Source: Nocardioides sp. 1609
GTDB lineage: Bacteria > Actinomycetota > Actinomycetes > Propionibacteriales > Nocardioidaceae
Length of the DNA: 64,000 nt
Direction of reading: 5' to 3'
NCBI RefSeq assembly: GCF_004522105.1
Contig: NZ_SPUJ01000004.1
Location: 434,001 to 498,000, forward strand
The notes under the pieces are model-generated. The model saw nothing but the letters and a program-made list of their open reading frames with translations, was not told the DNA's origin and made no database searches. This document shows positions 34,564 to 43,151 of this stretch, piece after piece. How positions within the stretch are numbered: position 1 is the first letter of the stretch; each line of letters starts with the position of its first letter. Position numbers and translations under genes: made by a program.

Positions 34564-35736
34564 CTATCGGGCGAGCGCGCGCGATCCCCCCGAGCCGTGC
34601 CGGCGGCGTTTCGCCGTCCCGATGGGCGCGTCGGGGCCTGCGGTGGTCGGTGGCACCGGCTCGTCGCCGGAGCCGGCCCACTGGCCGAGCCACTCGTCGA
34701 GGACGGCCCACGTGGTGCCGCGCGCGGCCCGGCCGGTGAGCATCCCGAGGTGGCCGCCGGGCACGATCTCGAACCGGACCTCGGGGGAGCCGGTCAGCAG
34801 GGGCACGACCGCCTTGACCGCGCCGACCGGCGCGATCCCGTCGCTGGCGCCAGCGAGGACGAGCACGGGCACCGTGACGTCGGCGAGGGCGACCTCCCGG
34901 TCGCCGACGTCGAGGACGCCCCCGACGAGGGCGTTGCCCTTGACGAAGCGGTGGTAGAGCTGTCCGAACGTGCGGCCGGGGTAGGCGGTCATCCCGGCCG
35001 TGAACCGGTCGACGGCCTGGATCTGGGCGAGGAAGTCGGCGTCGTCGTAGCGGCTGGCCTTCGCGATCGGCTTCGTCACGAGCTTCTGGAACGACGACAG
35101 CTGGAAGGCCCACCGCACGAGCGGGGTGGGCGCCCCGCCGAGGAGCCGGTAGCCCCGGGTGACCAGGCCGTGGCCGTTGGTGACGTCGAGGAGCGGCCGC
35201 AGCGGTGCGACGAGCGGGACCTGGCTGACGTCGACCGGCGAGCCCAGGACGGTGATGGAGGCGATCGGCAGGTCCTGGTCGGCCGCGGCGGCGAGCAGCG
35301 TGAACAGTCCGCCGAGGCTCCAGCCGACGACGTGGACCGGTCGCCCTCCGGCGTGCGAGGACGTCGCCCGGACGGCGTCCGGGACGACCTCCTCGATCCA
35401 GTGCTCCATGCCGAGGTTGCGGTCGCGGAAGGACACCTGGCCGTACTCGACGAGGTAGGTCGGCCGGCCCTCGGTCACCAGGTGCTCCACCAGGGAGCAG
35501 TCGCGGCGCAGGTCGTAGCAGAGCGCGGGGGCGGCCAGCGGGGTCACCAGCAGGACGGGGTCGCCCTGCTCGAGCACCCTGGCCGCGGGCCGGTAGTGGT
35601 AGACCTCGCGCAGGGTGCCGTCGTCGATCAGCGTGCGCGGCATCGGCCGGAGGTCGGCCAGCCCGCCGTACAGGACCGTGTGCGCGAGGTTGCCCGCCGC
35701 CGAGACGACCTGGTCGGGCTTGGGGATGAGGTCCAC
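34564..35736 (-). CDS. PhaC-like alpha/beta hydrolase
   Basis: 390 residues from GTG 35736, 6 nt after a minus-strand TACCTT. The sequence follows the class III polyhydroxyalkanoate synthase pattern (PVLLVTPLAAPALCYDL, LVEYGQVSFRDRNLGMEHWIEEVVP), but the nucleophile elbow reads VVGWSLGG, with Ser where PHA synthases have Cys. The acid/His part is VLVLAGASDGIAP and VPGGHLGMLTGR. I infer a hydrolase or acyltransferase derived from the PhaC family rather than a polymer synthase. A basic C-terminal tail follows. Confidence 0.8.
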   Translation of the reverse strand: MDLIPKPDQVVSAAGNLAHTVLYGGLADLRPMPRTLIDDGTLREVYHYRPAARVLEQGDPVLLVTPLAAPALCYDLRRDCSLVEHLVTEGRPTYLVEYGQVSFRDRNLGMEHWIEEVVPDAVRATSSHAGGRPVHVVGWSLGGLFTLLAAAADQDLPIASITVLGSPVDVSQVPLVAPLRPLLDVTNGHGLVTRGYRLLGGAPTPLVRWAFQLSSFQKLVTKPIAKASRYDDADFLAQIQAVDRFTAGMTAYPGRTFGQLYHRFVKGNALVGGVLDVGDREVALADVTVPVLVLAGASDGIAPVGAVKAVVPLLTGSPEVRFEIVPGGHLGMLTGRAARGTTWAVLDEWLGQWAGSGDEPVPPTTAGPDAPIGTAKRRRHGSGGSRALAR

Positions 35737-35770
35737 CTGGGCAAGGTACCCCGCCTCACGGCCGGCCCGG

Positions 35771-36883
35771 TCAGAACCGGAACCCGAGGGCGCCGATGAT
35801 GTCGGCGTTGGCGTAGCGCAGGTAGTCGGCCGCCTTCTTGGCCGGCACGCCCTGCTGGTGCGTCTCGACGGTGATGACGATGAACTCGTTGATGTTGTTG
35901 GCCCGCCAGGCACCGGGCTTGCCGGTGAGGAAGGCGTCGTCCTCCAGCTTCCACGACATCTCCTCGACGAGCTCGTCGTCGATGGCCTTCGCGGCCGCCT
36001 TGGCGTCCTTCATGGTCAGCACGATGTGGGAGAGCGCGAGGTCGCCGTCGAGGGCGCGGTAGGTCCACTCGGACGCGCGCCGGCAGCCCAGGGAGGTCAG
36101 GGCGGCGTCGTTCTCGACACCGGTGCAGCTGTCGTAGTCCCAGCCCTTCTTGAACGCCGCGTCGAGCTTCGGGCTCCCGGGGAACTGGAACTCCCAGTCG
36201 CGCGCGTACTCCCGGTAGCTGAAGGGGTCGCCCGCGGGCGGGTCGACGGGGTCCGTCGGTGCCGGCGGGGAGGTGGGCGCCGGCGGCGAGGTGGGCTCGA
36301 CCGGTTCGGTGGGCTCCACAGGTGTGGTCGGCTCGGTGGGCTCGGTGGGCTCGGTGGGCCCGGTGGGCTCCGTCGGGGCGGGCGAGGACGACGTGCCGCC
36401 GGTCGGGGAGCCGGTCGGGTCGTCGCCGGCGTCGGAGCCCTGGTCGTCGCCGCGGAGGAGGGTGACGCCGAGGGCCGTGCCGGCGGTCAGCACCACGAAG
36501 AGCACGACGCCGACGACCACGAGGAGGCCGGTGCGCCGGCGGGGACCGCGGGGCGGACCCGGCTGCCAGGGACCCGAGGGACCGTAGGGTCCGCCCGGGC
36601 CGGACGGGCCGGACGGGCCGGACGGGCCGGACGGGTACGTCGGCCCGGACGGGTACGACGCCCACGGCGGTTGCGCGGCCGCCGGCGGGTAGCCGGGGTA
36701 GCCGGGCGCGCCGACCTGCGTGGGCGGTGCGCCCTGGGGCGGACCCGCGGGCGGTCCCTGCGGCGGCGGACCGGCGGGCTTGCCGAGGTCCGGCGGCGGC
36801 GCGCTGCCCCACGGTGACCCGGATCCCGGGACCTGGGTCGGGTCGGAGCTGCCGGACGGCGGGGGTGGGGGCTGCTCGGGCAC
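35771..36883 (-). CDS. Single-pass membrane protein with Pro/Gly-rich cytoplasmic tail, unknown function
   Basis: 370 residues from GTG 36883, 6 nt after a minus-strand TAGGAA. Residues 1-120 are a Pro/Gly/Ser-rich tail with GPSGPSGPSGP repeats, followed by a membrane helix (about 122-145, GLLVVVGVVLFVVLTAG), a Pro/Thr/Glu stalk of TEP repeats (about 160-215), and a folded extracellular domain (about 220-370) with two cysteines (SCTGVEN, SLGCRR). This architecture is frequent in actinobacterial sensor-like membrane proteins. I do not recognise the extracellular domain. Confidence 0.75.
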   Translation of the reverse strand: MPEQPPPPPSGSSDPTQVPGSGSPWGSAPPPDLGKPAGPPPQGPPAGPPQGAPPTQVGAPGYPGYPPAAAQPPWASYPSGPTYPSGPSGPSGPSGPGGPYGPSGPWQPGPPRGPRRRTGLLVVVGVVLFVVLTAGTALGVTLLRGDDQGSDAGDDPTGSPTGGTSSSPAPTEPTGPTEPTEPTEPTTPVEPTEPVEPTSPPAPTSPPAPTDPVDPPAGDPFSYREYARDWEFQFPGSPKLDAAFKKGWDYDSCTGVENDAALTSLGCRRASEWTYRALDGDLALSHIVLTMKDAKAAAKAIDDELVEEMSWKLEDDAFLTGKPGAWRANNINEFIVITVETHQQGVPAKKAADYLRYANADIIGALGFRF

Positions 36884-36892
36884 GAGCGGTTC

Positions 36893-37561
36893 CTACCCGC
36901 CGTCGTGGAGATCGAACCCGGTCGCGCCGAAGAGCGCGTGCGGGGCCCCGGTGGCCTGGGCCCAGTAGCGGTCGCCGAAGGACCAGTGCCACCACTCGGT
37001 GGGGTAGTTCACCAGGCCCGCCCCGGTCATCGCGCGCACCAGCTCGCGCCGCAGGAGCAGGGCGTCGCCGGTGACGTCGGGGTGGTCGGTGTAGCAGCGC
37101 CCGCCGCTCTCCTCGGGGCTGGCGTCGAGCGGGCAGCCGACGTCGAGGACCTCGCCGCCGGGCGTCGTGAGCAGGACGTCGACCGCGGCCCCGGCCGTGT
37201 GCGGTGCGACCGCGGGCGGGGAGATGAAGCGGCTCGCGAGCCGGTGGATCGTCGCGGCGTCGTCGGCGGGTCGCTCGGCGGCGAGCCGGGCGGCGTACCG
37301 CTCGAAGTAGTGGCGCTGCAGCGCCGGCGGCCGGTAGCCCTCGTTGAGGGCGAGTCGCAGGTCGGCGGGCAGGTCGGCGGCCGCGTCGAGCAGGCGGTCG
37401 AGCACCGGACGACGGACGAGACGGCCCGCGGCGGTGTCACCGGTGAAGGCGAGCACGCCCTCGACGTCGACCAACCCGTCGCCGGCCTCGTCCACCTCGA
37501 CCGAGGTGACGGCGTCGTCGCACATCAGGACGACGTCGTCCCAGGCCGTGCGGCTCGTCAC
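36893..37561 (-). CDS. D-Ala-D-Ala dipeptidase-like protein (M15D, VanX family)
   Basis: 222 residues from GTG 37561, which overlaps the stop of otsA (GTGA). M15D features: NEGYRPPALQRHYFE, the zinc motif SPPAVAPHTAGAAVDV (His and Asp), and TEWWHWSFGDRYW with Glu and the third ligand His. It has no signal peptide, consistent with cytoplasmic VanX-type enzymes that cut D-Ala-D-Ala dipeptide. Coupling to otsA is unusual and may only reflect shared transcription. Vancomycin resistance cannot be assumed because vanH and vanA are absent nearby. Confidence 0.85.
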   Translation of the reverse strand: MTSRTAWDDVVLMCDDAVTSVEVDEAGDGLVDVEGVLAFTGDTAAGRLVRRPVLDRLLDAAADLPADLRLALNEGYRPPALQRHYFERYAARLAAERPADDAATIHRLASRFISPPAVAPHTAGAAVDVLLTTPGGEVLDVGCPLDASPEESGGRCYTDHPDVTGDALLLRRELVRAMTGAGLVNYPTEWWHWSFGDRYWAQATGAPHALFGATGFDLHDGG

Positions 37562-39003
37562 GAGCGCCCGACGGCCCGCACGCTCTTGGCGTGGGTGCTG
37601 TGCTCGACGTCGGCCAGCTCGGTCATGAACGCGTCGGCCCACGCGGCGACGTCGTGCTTCTTGATCGTGCGGCGCATCGCCTTCATCCGCCGGGTCAGCT
37701 CCTTGTCGTCGGCCCGGAAGGCCTCGAGCAGCGCCGCCTTCATGCCGTTGATGTCGTAGGGGTTCACCAGCCAGGCCTGGCGCAGCTCGTCGGCGGCGCC
37801 GGCGAACTCCGAGAGCACCAGGGCGCCGTCGTCGCCGGTGCGGCAGGCGACGTACTCCTTGGCGACCAGGTTCATGCCGTCGCGGTAGGGGGTCACGACC
37901 ATGACGTCGGCGGCCGTGTAGAGCGCGGCCATCTCCTCACGCGGGTAGCTGCTGTGCAGGTAGCTGATCGCCGGACGACCGATCCGCCCCAGGTCGCCGT
38001 TGATGCGCCCGACGAGCCGGTCGATGTCGTCGCGCAGGATGCGGTACTGCTCGACCTGCTCGCGCGAGGGCACCGCGACCTGCACGAAGACGGCGTCCTC
38101 GACGTCGAGCTCGCCGGTCTCGATGAGCTCGGCGTACGCGCGCAGCCGGGCGTAGATGCCCTTGGTGTAGTCGAGGCGGTCGATGCCGAGGAAGAGCCGG
38201 CGCGGGCTGCCGAGCGCCTCGCGGATATCGGCCGCGCGGGCGACGACGGCCTCGTCGCGCGCCAGCGCCTCGAAGCCGGCCGCGTCGATCGAGATGGGGA
38301 AGGCGGCGGCGCGCACGGTACGGCCGTCGGGCAGGTACACGAGCTCGCGGTGGGTCTTGTGGCCGACGCGCTGCCGGACGAGCCGGACGAAGTTCGCGGC
38401 GCCGCCGGGCAGCTGGAACCCGACCAGGTCGGCGCCCAGCAGGCCCTCGAGGAGCTGACGGCGCCAGGGCAGCTGCTGGAACAGCTCGGCCGGCGGGAAC
38501 GGGATGTGCAGGTAGAAGCCGATGCGGAGGTCGGGACGCAGCTCACGCAGCATCTGCGGCACCAGCTGCAGCTGGTAGTCGTGGACCCACACGGTCGCGC
38601 CCTCGGCGGCGACCGACGCCGCCTTGGCGGCGTACTTCTCGTTGACCTTGACGTAGCTGTCCCACCACTCGCGGTGGAACTCCGGCTTGGCGACCAGGTC
38701 GTGGTAGATCGGCCAGATCGTGGCGTTGGAGAAGCCCTCGTAGAAGCGCTCGATCTCCTCGGCGGTGAGCCCGATCGGCACCAGGTGCAGGCCGTCGGCC
38801 TCGAACGGGTCGAGGTCGCCCTCGCCGGCGTCCTCGGACGGACCGCCGGGCCAGCCGATCCAGGTGCCGTCGTTGGCCCGCATCACCGGCTCGATCGCGG
38901 TGACCAGGCCACCCGGGGACGGGCGCCAGCCCTGCGTCCCGTCGGGCTGGGTGACCCGGTCGACCGGCAGACGGTTGGCGACGATGACGAGGTCGGCGGG
39001 CAT
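37558..39003 (-). CDS. otsA: Trehalose-6-phosphate synthase
   Basis: 481 residues, GT20 family, normal length. Begins LVIVANRLPVDRV; WIGWPGG binds glucose-6-phosphate, VWVHDYQLQLVPQMLREL and GFYLHIPFPPAELFQQLPWR line the active site, and LFLGIDRLDYTKGI and VVTPYRDGMNLVAKEYVA complete the donor site. It joins UDP- or GDP-glucose to glucose-6-phosphate. ATG 39003 follows a minus-strand TAGGGT by 6 nt. The matching phosphatase otsB lies 4 kb away on the other strand, so the pair is not an operon here. Confidence 0.97.
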   Translation of the reverse strand: MPADLVIVANRLPVDRVTQPDGTQGWRPSPGGLVTAIEPVMRANDGTWIGWPGGPSEDAGEGDLDPFEADGLHLVPIGLTAEEIERFYEGFSNATIWPIYHDLVAKPEFHREWWDSYVKVNEKYAAKAASVAAEGATVWVHDYQLQLVPQMLRELRPDLRIGFYLHIPFPPAELFQQLPWRRQLLEGLLGADLVGFQLPGGAANFVRLVRQRVGHKTHRELVYLPDGRTVRAAAFPISIDAAGFEALARDEAVVARAADIREALGSPRRLFLGIDRLDYTKGIYARLRAYAELIETGELDVEDAVFVQVAVPSREQVEQYRILRDDIDRLVGRINGDLGRIGRPAISYLHSSYPREEMAALYTAADVMVVTPYRDGMNLVAKEYVACRTGDDGALVLSEFAGAADELRQAWLVNPYDINGMKAALLEAFRADDKELTRRMKAMRRTIKKHDVAAWADAFMTELADVEHSTHAKSVRAVGRS

Positions 39004-39097
39004 CCTTGCACCCTAGGACGTGGTGTCGGGTCAGCCCGACACCGCTACGGGTGGTGGCAGGATCGCGCACGGCTCGTGACCGCACGAGCATGAGGAC

Positions 39098-40432
39098 ATG
39101 AGCCAGACCATGACCCAGCCCCCGACACCGCCCCGGTACGAGGAGCCGACCGAGCGACCGGGCGTGCCCGCGCGCCCCGGTGTCGTGCGCCGGCTGGTGC
39201 GCGACACGGCGTACCTCACCTCCGGGGTGGTGCTCGGGGCGGTCGGCCTCTGCGTGAGCGTCGTGGGGCTGGCCGCCGGGCTGGGCCTGCTCGTCGTCTG
39301 GGTCGGGCTGGCGGTGCTCGTCGGCACCGTGCTGGTGTCGCGCGGCCTGGCCCACGTCCAGCGCGGCCAGCTACGCACCCTGCAGGGTCGGCCGGCCCCG
39401 CTGCCGACGTACCTGGTCGCGCCGGCGGGTTCCGGGAGCGTGCGCCGGCTCCTGACGCCGCTGCGCGACCCGCAGTCGTGGCTCGACGTGATCTGGGGCC
39501 TGGTCGGCTTCGTCACCGGACTGGTCGGGTTCTGCCTCGCGGCGAGCTGGTGGGTCGCGGTCGCGAACGGCCTCACCTACTGGTTCTGGCAGCAGTGGCT
39601 GCCCGAGGGCGACACGTCCGGGCTGGCGGAGCTGATCGGGTGGGGCGAGGGCCGGCGCGACGAGAGCCTGCTCCAGCTCGGCGTCGGCCTGGTCGCCCTG
39701 GTCACCCTGCCCCTGGTCGTGCGCGCCTGTGCCGCGGTGCACGCCGGCGTCGCCGACACCCTCCTGTCGAGCCGGGCCCGGCTGCAGTCGGAGGTGCGCC
39801 TGGTCGCCGACAGCCGTACGTCGGCCCGCCTGGCCGAGGCCGACTCGCTGCGCCGGCTCGAGCGCGACATCCACGACGGCCCGCAGCAGCGCCTGGTGCG
39901 GCTGACGATGGACCTCGGCCGCGCCCGCAAGCAGCTCGAGCAGGACCCCGACCGGGCCGCCGCCATCCTCGACGACGCGCTGCAGCAGGCCCGCGACACG
40001 GTGGGGGAGCTGCGTGCGCTCTCCCGCGGGATCGCGCCGCCGCTGCTCGTCGACCGGGGGCTGCGGGTCGCGCTGGAGGAGCTGCTCCAGCGCGCGACCG
40101 TCCCCGTCGCCTCGCACGTCGACCTCCCGGAGCGGCTGCCCCCGCACGTCGAGACGACCGTCTACTTCGTGGTCGCCGAGGCGTTCACCAACATCGCCAA
40201 GCACAGCGGCGCGCAGCGCGCCGCGCTCGCGGTCACCCACGCCGAGGGCCGGGTCGCGGTCGTCGTCCAGGACGACGGCGCGGGCGGCGCGCACGTCGCG
40301 AAGGGCTCCGGCCTCGCGGGTCTCGCGCAGCGGCTGGCCGGTGTCGAGGGCACGCTGGACGTCGAGTCGCCGCTCGGGGGCCCGACCGTGCTGAGGGCCG
40401 CGCTCCCGGCCGGGGATGATGCTCGGACATGA
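39098..40432 (+). CDS. NarL-type sensor histidine kinase
   Basis: 444 residues. About four membrane helices in two pairs (around 35-90 and 125-220), with Gly/Leu-rich hydrophobic segments, form a sensor domain. HisKA_3 follows, with the phospho-acceptor in RRLERDIHDGPQQRLVRLTM, then a HATPase domain (VVAEAFTNIAKHSGAQ, VQDDGAGG, GSGLAGLAQRLAG). ATG 39098 is chosen; an in-frame ATG 12 nt later is possible. Overlaps the response regulator by ATGA. The signal is unknown; kinases of this shape often sense cell-envelope stress. Confidence 0.9.
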   Translation: MSQTMTQPPTPPRYEEPTERPGVPARPGVVRRLVRDTAYLTSGVVLGAVGLCVSVVGLAAGLGLLVVWVGLAVLVGTVLVSRGLAHVQRGQLRTLQGRPAPLPTYLVAPAGSGSVRRLLTPLRDPQSWLDVIWGLVGFVTGLVGFCLAASWWVAVANGLTYWFWQQWLPEGDTSGLAELIGWGEGRRDESLLQLGVGLVALVTLPLVVRACAAVHAGVADTLLSSRARLQSEVRLVADSRTSARLAEADSLRRLERDIHDGPQQRLVRLTMDLGRARKQLEQDPDRAAAILDDALQQARDTVGELRALSRGIAPPLLVDRGLRVALEELLQRATVPVASHVDLPERLPPHVETTVYFVVAEAFTNIAKHSGAQRAALAVTHAEGRVAVVVQDDGAGGAHVAKGSGLAGLAQRLAGVEGTLDVESPLGGPTVLRAALPAGDDART

Positions 40433-41124
40433 CCTCCCCTCCGGTGCCGTCCCCGTCCCGGCCGCGACCCCTCAGGATCGTGCTCGCCGACGACTCGGTC
40501 CTGCTGCGCGAGGGCCTGCAGCTGCTGCTCGCCGAGGCGGGCCACGAGGTGCTCGCGGCGGTCGGTGACGGCCCCGCGTTCGTGACGGCGGTGCTCGAGC
40601 ACCGTCCGGACCTCGCGCTCGTCGACGTCCGGATGCCCCCGTCGCACACCGACGAGGGACTGCGGGCCGCGGTCGAGGTGCGCCGCAGCTGGCCGGCCGC
40701 GCGGATCATGGTGCTGTCGCAGTACGTCGAGGTGTCCTACGCCGACGACCTGCTCGCCTCCGGCCCGCCCGACCAGGGCGGCACCGGCTACCTGCTCAAG
40801 GACCGGGTCGGCGACGTCGACGAGTTCCTCGCCGGCCTGGCAACGGTGGCGCGCGGCGGCACGGTGCTCGACCCGCTCGTGGTGCGTCAGCTGATGGGGC
40901 GGCGCCAGGACCCGCTCGAGGCGCTCACGCCGCGCGAGCGCGAGGTGCTGGCGCTGATGGCCGAGGGACGGTCGAACGCCGCGGTCGCCGAGGCGCTCAC
41001 CGTGACCCTCGGCGCGGTCGAGAAGCACACGCAGCGGATCTTCGCCAAGCTCGGTCTCACCCCCGACGACGACGCCGCGCACCGGCGGGTGCTGGCCGTC
41101 GTCCGGTTCCTGCGGGCGGGGTAG
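40429..41124 (+). CDS. LuxR/NarL family response regulator
   Basis: 231 residues. Receiver domain with acidic DDS, phospho-acceptor Asp in DLALVDVRMPPS and Lys in TGYLLKDRVG, then a LuxR helix-turn-helix (EALTPREREVLALMAEGRSNAAVAEAL first part, KHTQRIFAKLGL). The start overlaps the kinase stop (ATGA), so the two form a two-component operon. It converges with the Gfo/Idh gene, 6 bp from its stop. Target genes cannot be deduced. Confidence 0.93.
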   Translation: MTSPPVPSPSRPRPLRIVLADDSVLLREGLQLLLAEAGHEVLAAVGDGPAFVTAVLEHRPDLALVDVRMPPSHTDEGLRAAVEVRRSWPAARIMVLSQYVEVSYADDLLASGPPDQGGTGYLLKDRVGDVDEFLAGLATVARGGTVLDPLVVRQLMGRRQDPLEALTPREREVLALMAEGRSNAAVAEALTVTLGAVEKHTQRIFAKLGLTPDDDAAHRRVLAVVRFLRAG

Positions 41125-41130
41125 CGCCGC

Positions 41131-42174
41131 TCAGGGGTAGGTGACGCCGACCTGGGCGAGGAGGTCCTCCATCTGCCGCATGAGCGTGAGCGTCTGCGCG
41201 TGCGGGACCAGCGGGCTCTCGCGCAGCCCGGCGCGCAGGCAGCGGCCGACCTCGACCGCCTCGTTGCCGTAGCCGACGCCGATCACGGCCTCGGCGCCCT
41301 CGATCGGGACCGCGACGCCGAGGTCGGTGTGGTCGTTGTCGCCGCCCTCGGCGAACGGCGTGAACGTGGCCCGCGTCGGGTGGTGGAAGTCGGCGAGGTC
41401 GATCCGGCCCCGGTCGGTGGCGATCGTGGCGGCCCGCGAGGACCACGAGGTCATCGACGCCGACATGGTCGCGACGACGCCACCCGGGTAGCGGCCCGCG
41501 ACCGCGATGTCGAGGTCGATGCCGCTCGCGGAGACGGTCGCGGCGGCGGTGAGGGCCTCGGCCTCGCCGAAGAGCAGGTGGGCCGTCGTGAGCGGGTAGA
41601 CGCCCATGTCGAGCATCGCGCCGGCGCCGAGGGCCGGGTCGAGGAGTCGGTCGTCGGGGCTGAGGGCGGCGACGTCGACGACGAAGCCGAGCTCGGCGTG
41701 CCACTGCCGCGGGGTGCCGAAGCGGCCCTCGCGCAGCCCGTCCGCCACGGCACGGACGACGGGGTGGCACGCCGTCCACATCGCCTCCATGAGGAAGCGG
41801 TCGTGCTCCCGGGCCAGCGCCACGATCGCCTCGGCGTCGGCCGCGGTGACGGCGAGCGGCTTCTCGCAGAGCACGTGCTTGCCGGCCTCGAAGGCCAGCC
41901 GCGCGTGCTCGAGGTGCAGCGCGTGCGGGCTCGCGACGTAGACGACGTCGACGTCGGGATCCGCGACCAGCGCGTCGTACGACGCGTGCGCGCGGCAGCC
42001 GGCGGCGCCGTACGCCGCGGCGAAGGACTCCGCGGAGCCGGCCGAGCGCGAGCCGACCGCCACCAGCTCGGCGTCCGGCACGAGGGCGAGGTCGGCGGCG
42101 AACTTGCGGGCGATCTTGCCGGTGGCCAGGACGCCCCAGCGCACCGGGCGGTCGGCGGTGCCGTCGTGGGTCAT
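41131..42174 (-). CDS. Gfo/Idh/MocA family oxidoreductase
   Basis: 347 residues. N-terminal Rossmann domain (WGVLATGKIARKFAADLALV, VYVASPHALH, HVLCEKPLAVTAADAEAIV with the Glu-Lys-Pro motif), then the C-terminal alpha/beta domain typical of the family (FLMEAMWTACHP, MLDMGVYPLTTAHLLFG). It should oxidise or reduce a sugar or cyclitol using NAD(P); substrate unknown. ATG 42174 follows a minus-strand TAGGCT by 6 nt. Confidence 0.92.
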   Translation of the reverse strand: MTHDGTADRPVRWGVLATGKIARKFAADLALVPDAELVAVGSRSAGSAESFAAAYGAAGCRAHASYDALVADPDVDVVYVASPHALHLEHARLAFEAGKHVLCEKPLAVTAADAEAIVALAREHDRFLMEAMWTACHPVVRAVADGLREGRFGTPRQWHAELGFVVDVAALSPDDRLLDPALGAGAMLDMGVYPLTTAHLLFGEAEALTAAATVSASGIDLDIAVAGRYPGGVVATMSASMTSWSSRAATIATDRGRIDLADFHHPTRATFTPFAEGGDNDHTDLGVAVPIEGAEAVIGVGYGNEAVEVGRCLRAGLRESPLVPHAQTLTLMRQMEDLLAQVGVTYP

Positions 42175-42288
42175 CCCCCCAGCCTAGGACGTCCGTACGC
42201 CGCGGTTCGGCGGTGCGAATGACACAGGTGTGATTCGCCGTCTACAGTGGCGTCGACAGACATGCGACGACCTCGCGGGAGATGAGCG

Positions 42289-42594
42289 ATGGAAGCCCAG
42301 CGGCACGACGACGCTAGCGACCCGAACGGCCAGGAGGCCGCCGGGACACTCAGCGACCGCGACCGCGAGATCCTCGCGTTCGAGCGACAGTGGTGGAAGT
42401 TCGCGGGGGCCAAGGAGAGCGCGGTCCGCGAGAAGTTCGACATGAGCTCGACCCGCTACTACCAGGTCCTCAACGCCCTCATCGACCGTCCCGAGGCCAT
42501 CGCCGCCGACCCGCTCCTGGTCCGCCGGCTGCGCCGGCTGCGCTCCGAGCGGCAGCGCCAGCGCTCCGCCCGCCGACTCGGGTTCGAGCTCTAG
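42289..42594 (+). CDS. DUF3263 family protein
   Basis: 101 residues. LSDRDREILAFERQWWKFAGAKESAVREKF (first part) and MSSTRYYQVLNALIDRPEA match DUF3263, a small actinobacterial family with a helix-turn-helix-like shape and a basic C-terminus (RLRRLRSERQRQRSARRLG). Probably a nucleic-acid-binding protein. It sits 2 bp before the LytR_C gene, an arrangement conserved in actinomycetes, so the two are co-transcribed. Confidence 0.88.
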   Translation: MEAQRHDDASDPNGQEAAGTLSDRDREILAFERQWWKFAGAKESAVREKFDMSSTRYYQVLNALIDRPEAIAADPLLVRRLRRLRSERQRQRSARRLGFEL

Positions 42595-42596
42595 GG

Positions 42597-43091
42597 ATGA
42601 GCGGCCGTCCCACGCAGCGCGGCGTGGTCTTCCCCTCGCCGGTCGTCGTCCTGAGCATCGTCGCGGTGGCCATGGCCGCGATCGCCTTCTTCGTCACCCG
42701 CGGCGTCGAGCCCGACGAGCGCGACGTCGCGACCACGGTGCAGTCCACGCCCAGCCAGACCCCCAGCGTCGAGCCGACCGGGAAGCCCGGCAAGCAGAAG
42801 CCGAAGCCGAAGCCCATCGACCGCGCGAGCTTCTTCGTGGAGGTCTACAACAACTCCGGCATCACCGGCCTGGCCGGCAGCGTCGGCACCCAGGCCACCG
42901 ACGCGGGCTGGAAGGTCGTCGGCACCGACAACTGGTACGGCACCGTCTCCGGCAACACCGTGTTCTTCCCGGAGCGCCTCGAGCGCGCGGCCAAGCAGCT
43001 GGCCCTCGACCTCGGCATCCAGCGCACGGCACCGGCCGTCGGCCAGATGAGGCTCGACCGGCTCACGATCGTCCTCACCAGCCCGCTCTGA
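42597..43091 (+). CDS. LytR C-terminal domain membrane protein
   Basis: 164 residues from ATG 42597. One N-terminal membrane helix (about 15-40), a Pro/Lys/Thr linker with KPKPKPI, and a LytR_C domain (FVEVYNNSGITGLAGSVGTQA, VFFPERLERAAKQLALDLG, LTIVLTSPL). Such proteins lie on the outer face of the membrane and are related to the tail of LytR-CpsA-Psr enzymes but lack the catalytic LCP domain. Co-transcribed with the DUF3263 gene. Confidence 0.88.
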   Translation: MSGRPTQRGVVFPSPVVVLSIVAVAMAAIAFFVTRGVEPDERDVATTVQSTPSQTPSVEPTGKPGKQKPKPKPIDRASFFVEVYNNSGITGLAGSVGTQATDAGWKVVGTDNWYGTVSGNTVFFPERLERAAKQLALDLGIQRTAPAVGQMRLDRLTIVLTSPL

Positions 43092-43151
43092 CGCGGGCGC
43101 CCGCTCCGGACCAGTCCTCCGCGTCCGGTCGACGTGTGGTGGGGTAGGGGC

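Noticed and set aside
32885..35113. 742-codon frame covering both M15 peptidases
   Set aside because: Repetitive Arg/Pro/Ser-rich composition typical of a shadow; the M15 frames contain signal peptides and zinc motifs.
36893..37561. Vancomycin resistance gene
   Set aside because: A VanX-like dipeptidase alone, without vanH or vanA ligase genes, does not indicate resistance; such M15D proteins are common in actinomycetes.
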